In this document: piece after piece, positions 63,301 through 64,000 of the stretch
Position numbering within the stretch: the stretch's first letter is position 1
Layout of the letters: each line of letters begins with the position of its first letter
NCBI RefSeq assembly: GCF_000712135.1
Contig: NZ_JOOE01000004.1
Location: 498,501 to 562,500, forward strand
Length of the DNA: 64,000 nt
DNA from: Sphingomonas sp. UNC305MFCol5.2
GTDB lineage: Bacteria; Pseudomonadota; Alphaproteobacteria; Sphingomonadales; Sphingomonadaceae
Direction of reading: 5' to 3'
Notes under the pieces: generated by a model
The model's input: the letters and a program-made list of their open reading frames with translations, nothing else
Databases searched by the model: none
Told to the model about the DNA's origin: nothing
Translations under genes and position numbers: made by a program

Positions 63301-63491
63301 AGATTCGGCTGGCGAATGCGCGAACCGGTGACGACGATCGTTTCGTCTGAGGTCGTCTCGGTCTGGCCATCGCTGGTCTGCGCCGCCGAATCCGAGCTCT
63401 GCGGGTCCGCGGCCTGCGCAAATGCGACATGCGGTACCAGGAAAGCGGCGCTGGCAAGAGCGGTAGCACCGAGTAGTCGGCTGATTTTCAT
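60375..63491 (-). CDS. TonB-dependent outer membrane receptor
   Basis: 1038 residues. A signal peptide ends at VAFAQ (26). The TonB box region ETIVVTGSRIRQPN is followed by a plug domain (about 65-180) with VERVDVITGGSSAVYGSDAISGVVN. A long 22-strand beta-barrel follows and ends in YFYSGIKINL, typical of sphingomonads. These receptors take up iron-siderophores, vitamin B12, sugars or other nutrients with energy from TonB. There is no FecR-like signalling extension. Substrate unknown; adjacent genes give no clue. Confidence 0.95.
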   Translation of the reverse strand: MKISRLLGATALASAAFLVPHVAFAQAADPQSSDSAAQTSDGQTETTSDETIVVTGSRIRQPNLETVTPVTTMTAEDLAVSGSASIGDKLNELPALRSTYSQANSTRFIGTTGLNLLDLRGLGIERTLVLVNGRRHVTAVPGSFLVDVQTIPSDLVERVDVITGGSSAVYGSDAISGVVNFVLKDNFEGIKLNAQNGISSHGDRNIYFGSVTAGTNFAEGRGNISGNFEYTHSDALYNNQRDDITGSYSGRCQLNLNDFTTGEPQSGDGVPDQIFFCGVRNNNISTGGTLLANVSAAQCQSAAFGPGGASAAIGSVRCLNPGTVNGQPRTYRFSPTGTLLQDIPAYDFRPFGSGNIISAANSLVPGTTLRETGQLAPGLDRYNANLLFKFEFSPAFEVFAEGKYVHLKSIQEGQPTFYQSIANTIGIPNLRCDNAFLSAANLAAVQAIGYCSNGATSAQTLPVGRYNVDFGGRSEIVTRDTWRFVGGVRGDFNDDWHYEVSATYGRVKIRQDEHNDLIITDADGNLDGFSLAYDAVRNAAGQIVCRVNQVTVTAPGCVPLNMFGYGAPSQAALDYINTTSWVKSKASELDILAYVSGDLSQVFELPGGPVAFVVGGEYRRETAYQVADPRSAAGGTFFNAFSEFDPPAFDVKEAFGELSLPLLKDLPFARELTLTGAARYSDYNTSAGSTFAWNAGGTWRPINDLRFRANYSRSVRVPTLDDLYSSPSQNFAFLQDPCDALYIGNGTTNRPTNCSAQGIPAGYVNTAARAASTGYLSAGNPFLTEEQSSSWTIGAVYTPSFLPGFSFTADYYNIQLKNRIETLGAQTILNQCYDLPQPNEYCLLLSARNPDFSFADPALTSAGINFAKGTARGIDFELNYNKRFDDFWSLNLHSVLTYVIERDNYVSPTNPTIKDQQLQELGDPRWAANANIMVGAGPATIRWSINYIGKQTVGAYENYYSIQGRPPQNADNALPRWYPDVFYHNMKIDLKANDQFTFYIGVDNVFDTRPPLGELGTTGGSAYDAIGRYFYSGIKINL

Positions 63492-63744
63492 TTGGGGCCC
63501 CCTTTTCGAGCTTGATGCCCGATCAGGTCCAATGACGCCCTATACGGGTGTCAACGCGCAAGGCCGTTTGTGAACTGAGGATTAATTACCGATGCCCTGT
63601 TGCACTTATGCTACAGCTATTTTCCCTTTGTTGCGCTACTCAAGCGCATTGGGCAATTTTGTAACATTAGCGACTAACTGTACTATCACGGTGTAGCACC
63701 GCCGACTGGTGCGGCGCAGCGAACCTCGCCGCGCCGCCGAACCA
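63492..63744. other. upstream region of the TonB receptor
   Basis: About 250 bases between the receptor start and the thiolase end. It is the most AT-rich stretch nearby and likely holds the receptor promoter. I see no clear repeat, Fur-like box or hairpin. Confidence 0.4.
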
Positions 63745-64000
63745 CTACCGCTCGATGCACATTGCGATGCCCATCCCGCCGCCAATGCAGAGCGTGGCGA
63801 GGCCTTTGCTGGCGTCGCGCTTCTGCATCTCGTAGATCAGCGTAGTCAAAACCCGCGCGCCGGAGGCGCCGATCGGGTGGCCGATCGCGATCGCGCCGCC
63901 ATTGACGTTGACCTTGTCGGCATCCCAGCCGAGCTCCTTGCCGACCGACAAGGCCTGCGCCGCAAAAGCCTCGTTGGCTTCGATCAGGTCGAGATCGGCG
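63745..64000 (-). CDS. acetyl-CoA acetyltransferase (thiolase), C-terminal end (partial)
   Basis: The visible frame gives the last 84 residues and continues off the window's right edge. It contains IEANEAFAAQAL, the catalytic His in GGAIAIGHPIGASGARV and the closing cysteine motif ATLCIGGGMGIAMCIE of thiolases. The enzyme condenses or cleaves acetyl-CoA units in PHB synthesis or fatty-acid oxidation. The paralogue type (PhaA-like versus FadA-like) needs the missing part. Confidence 0.92.
   Translation of the reverse strand, partial: ADLDLIEANEAFAAQALSVGKELGWDADKVNVNGGAIAIGHPIGASGARVLTTLIYEMQKRDASKGLATLCIGGGMGIAMCIER

Noticed and set aside
60813..63350. An 845-codon open frame on the plus strand opposite the TonB receptor
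   Set aside because: Low-complexity Arg/Ala/Glu translation with no motif, entirely antisense to a clear receptor.

Overview
The window is GC-rich, densely coded alphaproteobacterial chromosome, most likely from a sphingomonad (Sphingomonas or a close relative). Several features support this: split methionine synthase genes behind a SahR-type regulator, DUF1192 beside a quinone oxidoreductase, CpdR and TrcR/DUF1013 cell-cycle regulators, SapC, UrcA-type and DUF3297 proteins, and a large TonB-dependent receptor. I see no insertion sequence, integrase, phage gene or CRISPR array, so this reads as core and soft-core chromosome. The taxonomic call is inference from gene content.

Layout. 0-9 kb: end of ubiA, pmbA, a CysQ-like phosphatase, a divergent methyltransferase/Rrf2 pair with a tandem operator, telA with an XpaC-like partner, an FMN reductase, typA, and a LuxR-HTH/VOC fusion. 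9-20 kb: exported proteins, an alanine-rich lipoprotein beside an L,D-transpeptidase, ogt, an EVE protein, a cyclic-nucleotide-binding/thioredoxin-reductase-like fusion, a class A beta-lactamase, a PEP-mutase-like enzyme, a secreted lipase, and a LytS/LytR-type two-component pair. 20-35 kb: clpA with two small upstream genes, a quinone oxidoreductase, a YqiJ/YqiK (flotillin) pair, two glutathione transferases, an LpxH-like phosphoesterase overlapping a glycosyltransferase, trcR, a dienelactone hydrolase, a serine hydrolase, and a PadR operon. 35-45 kb: DEAD helicase/DUF1289, a GlcD-type dehydrogenase, SapC, cytochrome b561, a candidate small RNA, N-formylglutamate amidohydrolase, cpdR, tRNA-Val(GAC), and a three-gene ATGA-overlapping chain of two tiny lipoproteins and an aldo/keto reductase. 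45-51 kb: the methionine cycle operon sahR-metF-metH1-metH2. 51-64 kb: an RSL-like fucose lectin, an ABC-F ATPase, LysR divergent from an aldo/keto reductase and alcohol dehydrogenase, an MHS-type transporter, alr, a TPR/aspartyl hydroxylase, a TonB receptor, and the end of a thiolase.

How genes work together. SahR probably senses the methionine-cycle state through its methyltransferase-like domain and binds the perfect 22-bp palindrome before its own gene. MetF supplies methyl-THF and the two MetH polypeptides make methionine. YqiJ/YqiK, TelA/XpaC and LpxH-like/glycosyltransferase are envelope-related pairs, and the Lpp-like lipoprotein may work with the adjacent transpeptidase. Several families of palindromic GC-rich repeats fill the short gaps at gene ends.

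Most notable for follow-up: (1) an unannotated small RNA gene near 40.8 kb with promoter, UUCG hairpin, free CUCCUCCC and strong terminator; (2) a 41-bp element present twice (39/41 identical), both times just after a stop codon; (3) a fucose-lectin gene; (4) two regulator/sensor fusions whose usual catalytic or metal residues are missing; (5) a C26G26 homopolymer palindrome between metF and metH that may be an assembly artefact.
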